Source: Candidatus Hadersleviella danica
GTDB lineage: Bacteria; Chloroflexota; Anaerolineae; Promineifilales; Promineifilaceae
Assembly (NCBI GenBank): GCA_016711405.1
Contig: JADJSZ010000057.1
Coordinates: forward strand, 1-58,927
Direction: 5' to 3'
Length of the DNA: 58,927 nucleotides
Shown: positions 1 through 9,247 of the stretch, piece by piece
How the letters are laid out: every line of letters starts with the position of its first letter
Numbering within the stretch: position 1 is the stretch's first letter
The notes under the pieces: model-generated
The model's input: the letters and a program-made list of their open reading frames with translations, nothing else
Database searches by the model: none
What the model was told of the DNA's origin: nothing
Made by a program: the position numbers and the translations under genes

Positions 1-115
1 GTAAATAAAATCCAAATTTCCAATTCATGCGAGGGATATCTCCTTGTGAGTGGCTCTTGTATTAGGGACAACATGGGAATTGGGCAATTATCTAATGTCG
101 CCCCAAATTGGCAAC

Positions 116-150
116 AAAAAGGCCAGAGGTGTTGCCACCTCTGGCCCTTT
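116..150 (-). terminator. Rho-independent terminator of the M36 peptidase gene
   Basis: An 11-bp perfect stem (GGCCAGAGGTG at 121-131 against CACCTCTGGCC at 136-146) with a 4-nt loop. On the minus strand it is followed by a T run (AAAAA at 116-120 on the plus strand). It lies about 45 bp past the peptidase stop codon. Confidence 0.8.
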
Positions 151-154
151 ACTT

Positions 155-187
155 TCAGCAGCTAACAGCTAATAGCTTACAGCTTAA
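155..187. repeat. Heptamer tandem repeat, GCTAACA type
   Basis: Consecutive 7-bp units GCTAACA, GCTAATA, GCTTACA, GCTTAAT between the peptidase stop codon and its terminator. This is the first of the spacer repeats that recur throughout the window. Bases 1-115 hold no gene that I can recognise. Confidence 0.7.
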
Positions 188-193
188 TGCTTC

Positions 194-3100
194 TTACGGC
201 CGCATAATCATTGGCAGGTAGATGACAGGGTTGGGAGGAGCCACAACCTCTGCCACCGAGGTGGTCAAGTTGACGCTCGCCGTCACATTGCTATCTCCTT
301 GGGAGGTAGCCGAAACCGTGACCATGTCATCAGCGGGGTGAATTGCCCCAGCATCAATGGTGACAGCCACAGTGAATTGGGCGGATTCGCCAGAGCCAAG
401 CGTGAGGCTGGAGTCGGAGACGGCCGTATTCCACTCATTGCCAGCCAACGCCACATCAACCGTATCGGTGGTATTGCCCGTGTTAGTCAACATGAAGGTG
501 TAGGTAACGACAATACCCGCCGCGCCCTCTTGGGCAATGCTATCCACCGACCATGTGAGGTCGTAAACAGCCTCGGCCGTGGTGGTCAGCGAAACAGCAT
601 CACTTTCGGCGTTGTCCCCTTGGGAGGTCGCGGTGACAACGGCCGTGTCCAGCTCATTGCCCGTCGCCCCAGCGGGGATGTCCACTGTCACCTCAAAACT
701 ACCCATTTCGCCCCCCACCAACTCGATGCTGGCCACGGAAAGTTGGGTGTTCCACGTCTCGCCCGCGACGGTCAGGTCGAAGGTGTCGGTGGTGTTGCCC
801 GTGTTGGTAATCTGGACAGTGTAGGTCACAGTCGTGCCCGGCACATCGCTTTGGGCCGAATCGGCCGAGAGCGCTACCCCATAGTTGATGGGATCCGCCA
901 CACAAGATTGCACCTTCACATCATCGACATACCACCCTTCGTTGCCAGCGGCACTATCCGTGCCCAGCCGCCAGCGGAAATTAACCGTTTGGTTGGCGTA
1001 GGCTGTCAAATCCACAATCGAGTTGAGATACTCTTGGGGAGGTGGATTGGGGCACCATGCCATGACGGGGCCAAGGGGATTATTGCCGGGTTGTTCATTC
1101 CAGATAATGGCATCATAGGGGTCGGTGATTAGAGCAGTATTGGGAACTTGGTTCCATGAACTGCCGCCATTGGTGGAGACTTCCAAAATGGCCGCATCCC
1201 AGCAACGGCCGTCATTATTCGGCGTTTCAAACGCCTGATAATTGGCAAATTCCAGCGTCAGCGGGGCTTGGCTGAGGTCGGGGATGATAATGGGGGGGGA
1301 GACCAAGCGTTGGTCGCTCAGCGTTTCGCTATCAACGGCAAACCATGAGGTGGTGCCGCTGTTCGGCCGCGCACCGCTCAATGTCCATGTATTGCCTGTG
1401 CCACTGCTCGTCCAGCCCGTTGCGCCGCTCTCAAAGTCGGTTTCGTAGGCCACGACGGGGCTTGTGCCGGCTGGGCAAACGGCCGTGGTGTTCAACGTGG
1501 TAAAGGAGAAGGTGGCCGAGCTTCCACCAGCCCCACAGACATTGTTGCTACTCACCCGCCAGAAGTACTGGGTTCCACCTTCTAAATTAACGGGTAAATC
1601 GTGGCTGGTGGTTTCCTCGGTGGTGGTGTAGACCAGTGAGCTAAAGCCTGCGTCGGTGGCTACTTCCAACAGATAATCAACCGTATTGGGCACGGCCGAC
1701 CACGAGAAGCTAGGCTGGAGTTGTTGATTTACGGCTCCGTCGGCAGGGGCAGAAAGGGTGGCCACACCGGGAACGGCGGCGACAACGGTTAAGTTGGCCT
1801 CAAAGGTGCGGGTCAGCGGCCCTTCGGTGCCGATAATGGTGATGGGGTAATCAGCGGCCGTGACAGCGGCCGTATTCCCTACCGTCAACACACTCGCCTG
1901 ACCCACCGCCACGGGGTTGGGGGTAAAGTCAATGCTGGTCGGAACAGGGTTGTTCAACGCACTCAGGGTCACGCTGGTTGTAAAGTCGGAGCCGGGAATG
2001 ACATTGTAGACAGCGTTTGTGCCCTCGCAGATGGTGTGGCTAGGCGGGGTCACATTAACACCCTGACAAAACGCAGGGATGGCAAAGTCTTGGGCATTAT
2101 CGGCGTTGGAGTTGGTAGAACCTTGGCTGGCGTTGAAGCCCAAGCCGCGCTTGGCAAACCCTTCCCAAATGAGGCATTGGTTGACCCCACCCGTGAGAGC
2201 TACATCGGCGGCGAGGATGGCATCACGGCCGTCTACAAAGCCGGGATCACAGGGTTGGATTTTCAACCCAGCCGTTACTAAACGGAGAGCGAGGTTGTTG
2301 CCACCTGTGTTCCAAGGCTCGTACAAATTGGGGTTAAAGCCATATTCATCCACCAAATTCCAATACACTTCCCAAAGCATGGCCGTCCAGATGGAGCCAA
2401 CGCCGTGGGGCACGGCCGCTGAAGCGGTATCGGCATAGGTGCGCGGGTCTACCCCAATATCGGTGTTGTAGGGGAAGGCGCGAATACCCGTGCCAGTGGT
2501 AGCTTGCCCAAGGGCATAGGTTCCCACGCCACGGTTGGTAGTCGCTGTGTCAGTCGCACGGGCGGTAAAGACGACGGTGAGGTAGTCGCTCCACCCTTCG
2601 CCCATCTGCTCGCTGTTGCCCAAACAGCCCACATTGCTGGGGCCACCCGTCAGGCGGTTAGACCAGCCGTGGCCGTATTCGTGGGCGACAATACCCGCAT
2701 CAAAGTCGCCATCCCTATCAGGGTTTGGCGCTGTCCAAAGGAACATTTGCATTCGGGGGCGGGAGCCATCGGCGGGGGTTCCAAAATTGGCATTGTTGAC
2801 ATCGAAACCATCTTGGGCTTCGGCTTGCACCGAGTCGTTGCCAAGGCCGCCACGGCCGTAGTTGTTCACTTGGAAGTTGCCGCTGACTTCATCAAAGCCG
2901 TGGCTATACAGCAGGTCGTGGGTGATGTTGTTCCAGTAGAACAGATTGGTCACGGCCGCAGGGCGATAGGTGGAAGGGACTTGGGTCAGGTCAAGGGCAA
3001 ACAGGAAATCAAGACCTGCGCCACCGTCAGGGCTAGAACCCGCATCGGGGGTGTTGCTGGCATCCGTGTCGGTGTAGGCGTGAACGTTATTGCCTTCGGT

Positions 3101-4039
3101 GGTGGTAAATTCGGCCCCCGCCGCACCGTTGGTATCATGCCAGCCAAAGGGAGAGGCGGTGTCATCGGCAGGCTCATTGACAATGGTACGGCCGTCGGCG
3201 GGCGAAGCGGGCACCGAGTGAATGGGGCTTTCGACAGGTTGGGCGTAGACCTGATAGCTACTGCCATCGGCCACACTATCGGTGGGAAGCGCAACGGCAG
3301 GGGCAACGAAGGGGGTGCGCGCATCGCTCAGGGCAATATCAGCGGGGTTGTGGCTGACTGTCCAGTTGATTTGCTCTACAACACGGCCTGTCGTGGCATC
3401 CACCGTCATCTGCCACCAGTCGCTGGTGTGAATCCGTTCGACAATGGCCTCCCATGCCAGAATCAATTCGCCGTTTTCGCCCATCACATAGACCAATTTG
3501 GTGGGGATGGGATTGCGGGAAATGCCCCCATTGCTCAGGATTTGGCTCTGGTTTGCCCCCCCAAAGTTTTGCTCACTGGTGAAGTATTCGCTAAGGGGCC
3601 AATTGAGTTCTTGGGCGGCCGTGTTGAGCGCTTCGGCGGCCGTTAAGGCTGGTTGACTCGCATATAACGCACGGTCTACATGGGGCACAAAAGCGCTGTT
3701 GAGGGTCAAAATCGAGCCATCGGGCAAGATATTGGCGTTCAAGTTGCCCTTCCACACCTCAATGCCATTGATGCGCTGGCGCAAATAAACATGGGTTACG
3801 CCTGTGTCACTGGTTTTGTACAGGTCAGTCACCAGATAATCGCTCAGGTCGGACTCAACCAAGCCATAGTCGGCGCGGTTTTGGTCGAGGTGGTCGAGGA
3901 CAATTTGGAGAGGATCCAGTTCCACAGAGCCACTGGCGGAAACGGCCGTGGTGGCGCGGCTCCCATACGAGACGAGGAGGGTGAGGAGCAAGACTGTCAG
4001 CAGACTGGTCAACAGAGTTAGACGTTTTAAGGGGTTCAT
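194..4039 (-). CDS. Exported M36 (fungalysin-type) zinc metallopeptidase
   Basis: A secreted zinc protease of 1281 residues. The start at 4039 is preferred over an in-frame ATG 33 bp upstream because AAGGA sits 6 nt before it and the protein then begins with a normal signal peptide (MNPLKR, then a leucine-rich core). Domains in order: a fungalysin/thermolysin-type propeptide; the M36 catalytic domain with zinc motif HEYGH and a downstream glutamate in GEGWSD; a fibronectin-like repeat (SWSAVPNTVDYLLEV); a jelly-roll-like segment (WYVDDVKVQSC); and two related beta domains, each with NTGNTTDT. The C-terminus is PVIYLPMIMRP, a hydrophobic YLP tail seen on many exported Chloroflexota proteins. 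Family knowledge supports extracellular protein degradation; the target is unknown. It is monocistronic, with its own terminator downstream. Confidence 0.92.
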   Translation of the reverse strand: MNPLKRLTLLTSLLTVLLLTLLVSYGSRATTAVSASGSVELDPLQIVLDHLDQNRADYGLVESDLSDYLVTDLYKTSDTGVTHVYLRQRINGIEVWKGNLNANILPDGSILTLNSAFVPHVDRALYASQPALTAAEALNTAAQELNWPLSEYFTSEQNFGGANQSQILSNGGISRNPIPTKLVYVMGENGELILAWEAIVERIHTSDWWQMTVDATTGRVVEQINWTVSHNPADIALSDARTPFVAPAVALPTDSVADGSSYQVYAQPVESPIHSVPASPADGRTIVNEPADDTASPFGWHDTNGAAGAEFTTTEGNNVHAYTDTDASNTPDAGSSPDGGAGLDFLFALDLTQVPSTYRPAAVTNLFYWNNITHDLLYSHGFDEVSGNFQVNNYGRGGLGNDSVQAEAQDGFDVNNANFGTPADGSRPRMQMFLWTAPNPDRDGDFDAGIVAHEYGHGWSNRLTGGPSNVGCLGNSEQMGEGWSDYLTVVFTARATDTATTNRGVGTYALGQATTGTGIRAFPYNTDIGVDPRTYADTASAAVPHGVGSIWTAMLWEVYWNLVDEYGFNPNLYEPWNTGGNNLALRLVTAGLKIQPCDPGFVDGRDAILAADVALTGGVNQCLIWEGFAKRGLGFNASQGSTNSNADNAQDFAIPAFCQGVNVTPPSHTICEGTNAVYNVIPGSDFTTSVTLSALNNPVPTSIDFTPNPVAVGQASVLTVGNTAAVTAADYPITIIGTEGPLTRTFEANLTVVAAVPGVATLSAPADGAVNQQLQPSFSWSAVPNTVDYLLEVATDAGFSSLVYTTTEETTSHDLPVNLEGGTQYFWRVSSNNVCGAGGSSATFSFTTLNTTAVCPAGTSPVVAYETDFESGATGWTSSGTGNTWTLSGARPNSGTTSWFAVDSETLSDQRLVSPPIIIPDLSQAPLTLEFANYQAFETPNNDGRCWDAAILEVSTNGGSSWNQVPNTALITDPYDAIIWNEQPGNNPLGPVMAWCPNPPPQEYLNSIVDLTAYANQTVNFRWRLGTDSAAGNEGWYVDDVKVQSCVADPINYGVALSADSAQSDVPGTTVTYTVQITNTGNTTDTFDLTVAGETWNTQLSVASIELVGGEMGSFEVTVDIPAGATGNELDTAVVTATSQGDNAESDAVSLTTTAEAVYDLTWSVDSIAQEGAAGIVVTYTFMLTNTGNTTDTVDVALAGNEWNTAVSDSSLTLGSGESAQFTVAVTIDAGAIHPADDMVTVSATSQGDSNVTASVNLTTSVAEVVAPPNPVIYLPMIMRP

Positions 4040-4274
4040 ATAATCCTTGTTTGAGTGGGTACACTTAAGCAAATAGAAATAAGCAGAAAAATGCGATAGA
4101 AACTCCTTGATGGCAGAATGGGGGTTGTGGTGTGCTGGGGGAGATGGGGTAAGAAGCTATTTGGGCAGAGCCAATTGTCGTTATCCCGATGCGAAGAGAA
4201 GCACAAGGGCGTAAAAGTAACTCACTTTAGGCTCATTGTAAACCCTCAATTTAGACGGCCGTCTAAGCCGCCAC
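4040..4274. other. Spacer between the peptidase promoter side and the nuo terminator
   Basis: No gene is evident. It must contain the promoter of the minus-strand peptidase gene, but I see no confident -35/-10 pair. A perfect 12-bp palindrome AGACGGCCGTCT lies near 4254-4265, an extended form of the CGGCCG motif common in this genome. Confidence 0.4.
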
Positions 4275-4313
4275 AAAAAAAAAGCGCCCTGCCAAATGGC
4301 AGGGCGCTTTTTT
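4275..4313. terminator. Strong terminator at the end of the nuo operon
   Basis: A 10-bp GC-rich stem (GCGCCCTGCC at 4284-4293 against GGCAGGGCGC at 4298-4307) with loop AAAT. It is flanked by an A run on one side and a T run on the other, so it can act in both directions. It lies 22 bp past the nuoM stop codon, which marks the operon end. Confidence 0.92.
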
Positions 4314-4334
4314 CGCCTACTCGGTGTAAGTTAA

Positions 4335-5843
4335 TTAGGGTGTTACAACTGCTAAGGCCACATTCTTCAAGTCGGCCGCTAATTGCGCCACGGTACTGTC
4401 CATCAGCGCAAAATAGCCGCTGGGGGCAATGCCAATCCAGACGATGAAGACCAAGAAGCCCAACATAATGGCCAACTCGCCGCCGTTCATATCGCGTAAG
4501 CCTTGGTTCTTGGGGTTGTCGAGTGGCCCCATAAAGACGGCTTGGTACATTTTGAGGAGGTAGACGGCCGCTAAAATCACGCCTGTCGTGGCAAAAGCTG
4601 TGTAAATCCAGCTCGATTCAAGCGACACAGCACCCATCGAGCCGAGCAAAATGGCAAACTCGCCGACGAAGCCATTCAGGCCGGGCAAGCCCATGCTGGA
4701 GAGGGTGACGATGAGCGACAGCACAGCAAACACGGGCATAGCACGCCACAAACCACCAAACTCGCTCATCTCGCGGGTGTGGCGTTGCTCGTAGATGACC
4801 CCCACCATAAAGAAGAGGGCGCCTGTGCTGAGGCCGTGGTTCACCCCTTGGATAATCGCCCCTTGCAGGCCAATCTCGTTGAGCGAGAAGATGCCCAAGA
4901 CGACGAAACCCAAATGGCTAATCGAGGAGTAGGCCACCAACTTCTTGACATCGGTTTGGGCGAAGGAGACGATGGCCCCGTAAATGATGCCGATGATGGC
5001 TAAGACGGCGATGATGGGGGCAAATTCAACGGCCGCTTGGGGGAACAAGGGCAGGTTAAAGCGCATCAGCCCATAGGTTCCCATCTTGAGCAGAACGCCT
5101 GCCAAGACGATAGAGCCGGCCGTGGGGGCTTGGGTGTGGGCATCGGGCAACCACGAATGGAGCGGCCAGACGGGAACCTTGACCATGAAAGCGATGGCAA
5201 AGCCCCAGAAGAGCACATTCTGCACATCCCCAAAGGCACTGCGTTGGGCGATGAGTTCGGGCAAGGCGAAGGTGTCGGCTTGAATGCCCATGTACAGAAT
5301 GGCCAACAGCATCAGCAAGGAGCCAGCCATGGTGTAGAGGAAGAATTTGATGGAGGCGTAGACGCGTTCTTTGCCACCCCAAATGCCGATGAGGAAGTAC
5401 ATGGGCACGAGGGTAAATTCCCAAAAGATGTAGAAGAGGAATAAATCCTGCGCCAAGAACACGCCCATCATGCCCACTTCGAGGAGGAGCATGAAGATGT
5501 AGTAGTTTTTGACTTGGGTGGTGATGGAGTTCCACGAGGAGGGGATAGCCAGTATCATGATGAAACTGGTGAGGAGCACCATCAAAATGCTGAGGCCGTC
5601 TACGCCCATGTAGTAGGAGACCCCGAGGGCGGGAATCCAATCGCCCCGGTCTACGAGTTGTAACCCCGGCACGGCCGCGTTGTATTGGCCGAGCACAACG
5701 AGGGAGAAGATGAAGGTGACAACGGCCGTGCCCGTGGCAATCACCTTGATGTTGCGGTCGGTTTCGTTGTTGAACGATTTAAGCAACAGAATGGTCACCA
5801 CACCGACCAGCGGCAGAAAGGTGAGAATGGTTAAATACGGCAT
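4335..5843 (-). CDS. nuoM: NADH-quinone oxidoreductase subunit M
   Basis: An antiporter-like membrane subunit of respiratory complex I (502 aa). It moves protons across the membrane as electrons pass from NADH to quinone. The sequence is almost wholly hydrophobic, about 14 helices. It carries the conserved WEFTLVPMYFLIGIWGG segment with the key glutamate, and the GSIVLAGVLLKMGTYG and VKKLVAYSSISHLGFV motifs with helix-7 and helix-8 lysines. Length is normal for NuoM. It is the last gene of the operon, 45 bp after nuoL, and is followed by the terminator at 4275-4313. Confidence 0.97.
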   Translation of the reverse strand: MPYLTILTFLPLVGVVTILLLKSFNNETDRNIKVIATGTAVVTFIFSLVVLGQYNAAVPGLQLVDRGDWIPALGVSYYMGVDGLSILMVLLTSFIMILAIPSSWNSITTQVKNYYIFMLLLEVGMMGVFLAQDLFLFYIFWEFTLVPMYFLIGIWGGKERVYASIKFFLYTMAGSLLMLLAILYMGIQADTFALPELIAQRSAFGDVQNVLFWGFAIAFMVKVPVWPLHSWLPDAHTQAPTAGSIVLAGVLLKMGTYGLMRFNLPLFPQAAVEFAPIIAVLAIIGIIYGAIVSFAQTDVKKLVAYSSISHLGFVVLGIFSLNEIGLQGAIIQGVNHGLSTGALFFMVGVIYEQRHTREMSEFGGLWRAMPVFAVLSLIVTLSSMGLPGLNGFVGEFAILLGSMGAVSLESSWIYTAFATTGVILAAVYLLKMYQAVFMGPLDNPKNQGLRDMNGGELAIMLGFLVFIVWIGIAPSGYFALMDSTVAQLAADLKNVALAVVTP

Positions 5844-5888
5844 ATTTACCCCAGTAGAAGTGGTTAGTGGCGAGTGTTTAGTGGCGAG

Positions 5889-8189
5889 TTAGTTCGCCAT
5901 GACGACGAAGTAGACGACGAGGAAGACCACGCCGAAGAAAAGGCTGAGGGCGTAATTGCCGACGTTGCCCGTTTGGGTGAGGCGCAACACGTCGGCCAAA
6001 CGGCGGGCGGTGCGGGCGGTGCCATTGACGAGGCCATCAATCCCTTTGGGGTCGAAGACATCGCGCAGGAAGTTAGCGGCCGTGACAAACGTATCGTGGA
6101 TGATGCGGTCGTGGACGAAATCGTGCCAGAAATCCCAATCGAAACGCTGGCCGAGCCAGTTGGAGAAGGGGTTGAAAACCCGCTCCACAAACCCTTTGAC
6201 CAAGAGTGTATCCAGCGGCAAAACGGACATCCACCAGATGGGGGTGCTTTGCAAGGGGTCGCGGTCGGTCGCTTTTTGCGGCCGATTGCGATACACCACA
6301 AACACAGCCAACGACATGGCGATAATGGCCAGCGCACTGGAGAGAAGAGCCACATCAAATTGGAGCCATGTGAGGGTGTGGGGCATGTGCAAAATGCCTT
6401 CCTCCGTCAGGTGGAAGGATTGAATGGCGTGTTCTAGCCAATGTTCATAGGCCAAGAAGGGGCCGTAGTCGTGGGCGGCGCTGGCCGCTTTGTAAGCCGC
6501 TTCGGAGAAGAAGGGGGTGTTTAAGAAACCGCCTAGCGTGGAGAGAATCGCCAAAATGACCAGCGAGAAGACCATCTTGGGGTCGCTTTCGGGCACATGT
6601 TTGACGGCTTCGTGGCGGGGTTGGCCAAAAAAGACCATCTTGATTTGCCGCCCCATGTAGAAGGCTGTGCAAACGGCCGCCACAGTAAGGAGCCAGTACA
6701 CGACGGTGAAAATCGTGCCATCGTTGGTTTTGGCATGGGCCAAAATTTCGTCCTTAGACCAGAAGCCTGCGAAGGGGAAGAAACCTGCCAAAGCGAACGT
6801 GCCCGCCATGTATGTCCAGAACGTCCACGGCATTTTGTGGCGCAAGCCGCCCATAAAGCGCATGTCTTGCGGGTCAAAATGGTCATCGGCGTGATGCTCA
6901 TCATGGCTGTCGTGGCCGTGCTTTTTCTTCTTCTTGTCATCATGGCCGTGGCTATCGTGGCCGTGCCCATGAGCATGGTCGTGCAGGTGGTGGTGGCCAT
7001 GCTCCATGCCGTGAATGACAGAGCCAGACCCCAAGAAGAGCAGAGCCTTGAAGAAGGCGTGGGTGACGAGGTGGAACATGCCCGCCACGTAGGCTCCCAT
7101 GCCCACGGCCGCAATCATAAAGCCCAATTGGCTGACGGTGGAGTAGGCCAGCACCTTCTTAATGTCGAATTGGGTGAAGGCGATGAGGCCAGCGGCCACG
7201 GCCGTAATTGCCCCTGTCAGAGCTACCAAATCATTGACTGAGATGAGGCCAAGCAAGGTGTGGTGGCTTTGGCGCACAATCTCGAAGAGCACATTGCTCC
7301 GCACAATCAGGTAAATACCCGATGTGACCATCGTGGCCGCATGGATGAGGGCGCTCACAGGGGTGGGGCCAGCCATCGCGTCGGGCAACCAAATATAAAG
7401 CGGAATTTGCGCCGATTTACCCGTCGCCCCCACTAAAAAGAGGACGGTTATCCACGAGAGGACTTGGCCGATGGCGAATTGCCCGCCGAAAATGTGAACG
7501 AGTTCCTCGGCCTCAAACAGCTCCAGCGCATGTTCAAAAACTGGCTCGAACTGCATGGAACCGAAGACCCAGAAGGTCAGAATCATGGCCAAGACCATGG
7601 CAAAGTCGCCGACGCGGTTGGCGATAAATGCTTTGCGAGCGGCACGGCCGTTCACCAGTCCCACCCCATCGGGCTTATCAAACCAGAAGCCAATCAGCAA
7701 GAATGAACAGAGGCCGACCCCTTCCCAACCCACGAACAGCATCAGGTAGCTACTGCCTGTCACCAAAATCAACATGAAGAAGATGAACATGTTGAGGTAG
7801 ATGAAGAAGCGGGCGAAATCTTTGTCGCCGTGCATGTAGCCGATGGCGTAGATGTGGATGAGTGACCCAACGCCTGTGATGACGAGGAGCATCACGGCCG
7901 AGAGGGTGTCAATGTACATCGCCCACGGAATGTAAAAATCGGCCGAGGGGATGTTAAACCATGTCCACAAAGGAATTGTTTCGGCATGGTGGCCATTGGC
8001 CATCAAACTCAGGAAGAGCAAGATGGCGATGGCGAAGTTGGTCAGGGTCATGCTTGTGGCAAACCAACCCGAAATGCGCTCCCCTGTGCGTGGGTCGCCT
8101 GCCACCAGCTTTCGGCCAGCGAAGATATTAAATAGCACGCCAATCACTGGCATGACCAAGAGGAGTGGTGCGAGACCGAATGCGTTCAT
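5889..8189 (-). CDS. nuoL: NADH-quinone oxidoreductase subunit L with a His-rich insert
   Basis: The largest proton-pumping subunit of complex I (766 aa, longer than the usual 610-660). It carries the standard motifs: GWEGVGLCSFLLIGFW, SAQIPLYIWLPDAMAGPTPV, LIHAATMVTSGIYL and FDIKKVLAYSTVSQLG. The C-terminal part includes the lateral helix region typical of NuoL. Between SVIHGM and DMRFMGGL, residues 396-438 form a hydrophilic insert very rich in His and Asp, with a KKKKK stretch (DNA 6876-7004). The reading frame is intact through it, so it is probably real. Metal binding or a surface loop role is only a guess. It lies between nuoK and nuoM. Confidence 0.96.
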   Translation of the reverse strand: MNAFGLAPLLLVMPVIGVLFNIFAGRKLVAGDPRTGERISGWFATSMTLTNFAIAILLFLSLMANGHHAETIPLWTWFNIPSADFYIPWAMYIDTLSAVMLLVITGVGSLIHIYAIGYMHGDKDFARFFIYLNMFIFFMLILVTGSSYLMLFVGWEGVGLCSFLLIGFWFDKPDGVGLVNGRAARKAFIANRVGDFAMVLAMILTFWVFGSMQFEPVFEHALELFEAEELVHIFGGQFAIGQVLSWITVLFLVGATGKSAQIPLYIWLPDAMAGPTPVSALIHAATMVTSGIYLIVRSNVLFEIVRQSHHTLLGLISVNDLVALTGAITAVAAGLIAFTQFDIKKVLAYSTVSQLGFMIAAVGMGAYVAGMFHLVTHAFFKALLFLGSGSVIHGMEHGHHHLHDHAHGHGHDSHGHDDKKKKKHGHDSHDEHHADDHFDPQDMRFMGGLRHKMPWTFWTYMAGTFALAGFFPFAGFWSKDEILAHAKTNDGTIFTVVYWLLTVAAVCTAFYMGRQIKMVFFGQPRHEAVKHVPESDPKMVFSLVILAILSTLGGFLNTPFFSEAAYKAASAAHDYGPFLAYEHWLEHAIQSFHLTEEGILHMPHTLTWLQFDVALLSSALAIIAMSLAVFVVYRNRPQKATDRDPLQSTPIWWMSVLPLDTLLVKGFVERVFNPFSNWLGQRFDWDFWHDFVHDRIIHDTFVTAANFLRDVFDPKGIDGLVNGTARTARRLADVLRLTQTGNVGNYALSLFFGVVFLVVYFVVMAN
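6876..7004 (-). other. Region of nuoL encoding the His/Asp-rich loop
   Basis: Encodes about 43 residues built from HGH, HDH, HDSH and a poly-Lys stretch, inserted where other NuoL proteins go directly from the SVIH helix to the MGGL segment. The GTG/ATG-rich simple composition suggests growth by small repeats. Confidence 0.75.
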
Positions 8190-8196
8190 AGGAAAA

Positions 8197-8277
8197 ATTA
8201 GTAAGTAGTAATTAGTAAGTAGTAATTGGTAGGTGGCGCGATTATGTCAATTACCAATTAGGAATTACCAATTTACC
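8197..8277. repeat. Heptamer repeat with inverted partner, nuoL-nuoK spacer
   Basis: Units AGTAAGT and AGTAATT alternate (8198-8234). They are followed by the complementary strand of related units (AATTACC, AATTAGG; 8248-8276), so the transcript can fold into a hairpin between nuoK and nuoL. Confidence 0.7.
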
Positions 8278-8578
8278 CTTTAAGCAGGTTGATGTCGCCG
8301 ATGTCAATGCTCTTTTTGGTGTGGAAGATGGCTATGATAAGAGCCAAGCCCACAGCGACTTCGGCCGCGGCCACGGTCATAACGAAAAAGACCAAGACTT
8401 GGCCGTTGAGGTCACCCAATTGATGGGCAAAGGCGACCAACAATAAGTTGGCCGCATTGAGCATCATCTCCACCGCCATAAAAATGACGATGGCGTTGCG
8501 CCGGAGCAAGACACCCAATGCCCCAATGGTGAAGAGGATTGCGCTAAGGGCAATGTACCAGTTAATTGTGACTTCCAT
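8273..8578 (-). CDS. nuoK: NADH-quinone oxidoreductase subunit K
   Basis: A small three-helix proton-channel subunit of complex I (101 aa). I start at MEVTINWY rather than 36 bp upstream, because the upstream part lies inside a spacer repeat and 101 aa is the usual length. The conserved intramembrane glutamates are visible in FMAVEMMLNAANLL and in the next helix (VAAAEVAVGLALI). The 3' end runs to the edge of the nuoL-nuoK spacer repeat. It lies in the standard order J-K-L. Confidence 0.95.
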   Translation of the reverse strand: MEVTINWYIALSAILFTIGALGVLLRRNAIVIFMAVEMMLNAANLLLVAFAHQLGDLNGQVLVFFVMTVAAAEVAVGLALIIAIFHTKKSIDIGDINLLKG

Positions 8579-8584
8579 AGTTTT

Positions 8585-8659
8585 CAGTACTGAGTGGCTG
8601 AGTACTGAGTGCAAGTGCCGAGTGTTACCTACTCAGCACTTAGCACTCAGCACTCATCA
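8585..8659. repeat. Heptamer repeat with inverted partner, nuoK-nuoJ spacer
   Basis: Units of the GTACTGA/GTGCCGA type followed by the complementary units ACTCAGC, ACTTAGC (from about 8631). The repeat unit differs from the neighbouring nuoL-nuoK spacer, but the direct-plus-inverted layout is the same. Confidence 0.7.
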
Positions 8660-9157
8660 CTTCTTCATTTTGCGGCTCATCACAAAGAGGCCAATAACGG
8701 CCACGAGGAGCAATACGCCGACGACTTCAAAGGGAAAGACGTAGTTTTGGAATAGGATAATGGCCAGATTGGTGGGGCTGGAATCGGGCACGGCCGCACG
8801 AGCAACTCCCTGACCCTCCCCCAAAAGAATAGCCGCCACAAAGGCACCAATTAAGCCCACACCCAACGTAACAGCCAATGGCAATTGCCACCCCTTGGCC
8901 GCAAAAACGCCTTCCCCCATGTCCGCCCCTAAGAGCATGATGACGAAGAGGAACAGCACCATAATCGCCCCCGCATAGACCGCCACCTGCACCATCGCCA
9001 AGAAGGGGGCGTTGAGCAGAACATAAAAGACAGCTATCGAGGCGAAGTTGAGGATGAGGAACAGGGCACTATACACCGGGTTGCGGCTGACCAACATGCC
9101 CAGTGCGGACAAGACGGCGATAAATGCCAAGGGGAGAAAAATGGCTGGATGACCCAT
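8657..9157 (-). CDS. nuoJ: NADH-quinone oxidoreductase subunit J
   Basis: A five-helix membrane subunit of complex I that contributes to coupling between quinone reduction and pumping (166 aa, usual length). The conserved block VYAGAIMVLFLFVIMLLG is present, with the glycine-containing pi-bulge helix. It ends KMKK. Separated from nuoI by an 86-bp spacer filled with heptamer repeats. Confidence 0.95.
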   Translation of the reverse strand: MGHPAIFLPLAFIAVLSALGMLVSRNPVYSALFLILNFASIAVFYVLLNAPFLAMVQVAVYAGAIMVLFLFVIMLLGADMGEGVFAAKGWQLPLAVTLGVGLIGAFVAAILLGEGQGVARAAVPDSSPTNLAIILFQNYVFPFEVVGVLLLVAVIGLFVMSRKMKK

Positions 9158-9163
9158 AAAATT

Positions 9164-9247
9164 CAGTGGTTAGTAGATAGTGGTTAGTGACTAGTGGCTA
9201 GTGGTTAGTGTTTTACTCGCCACTAACCACTATGCACTAGCCACTAT
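9164..9247. repeat. Heptamer repeat with inverted partner, nuoJ-nuoI spacer
   Basis: GTGGTTA, GTGACTA, GTGGCTA, GTGGTTA units, then the complement CACTAACC, CACTAGCC. The two halves can pair as a hairpin. Confidence 0.75.

Noticed and set aside
299..1132. Long open frames on the strand opposite the peptidase, the nuo genes and others
   Set aside because: They lie fully within well-supported genes, have atypical composition and no family pattern; GC-rich DNA gives such antisense frames freely.
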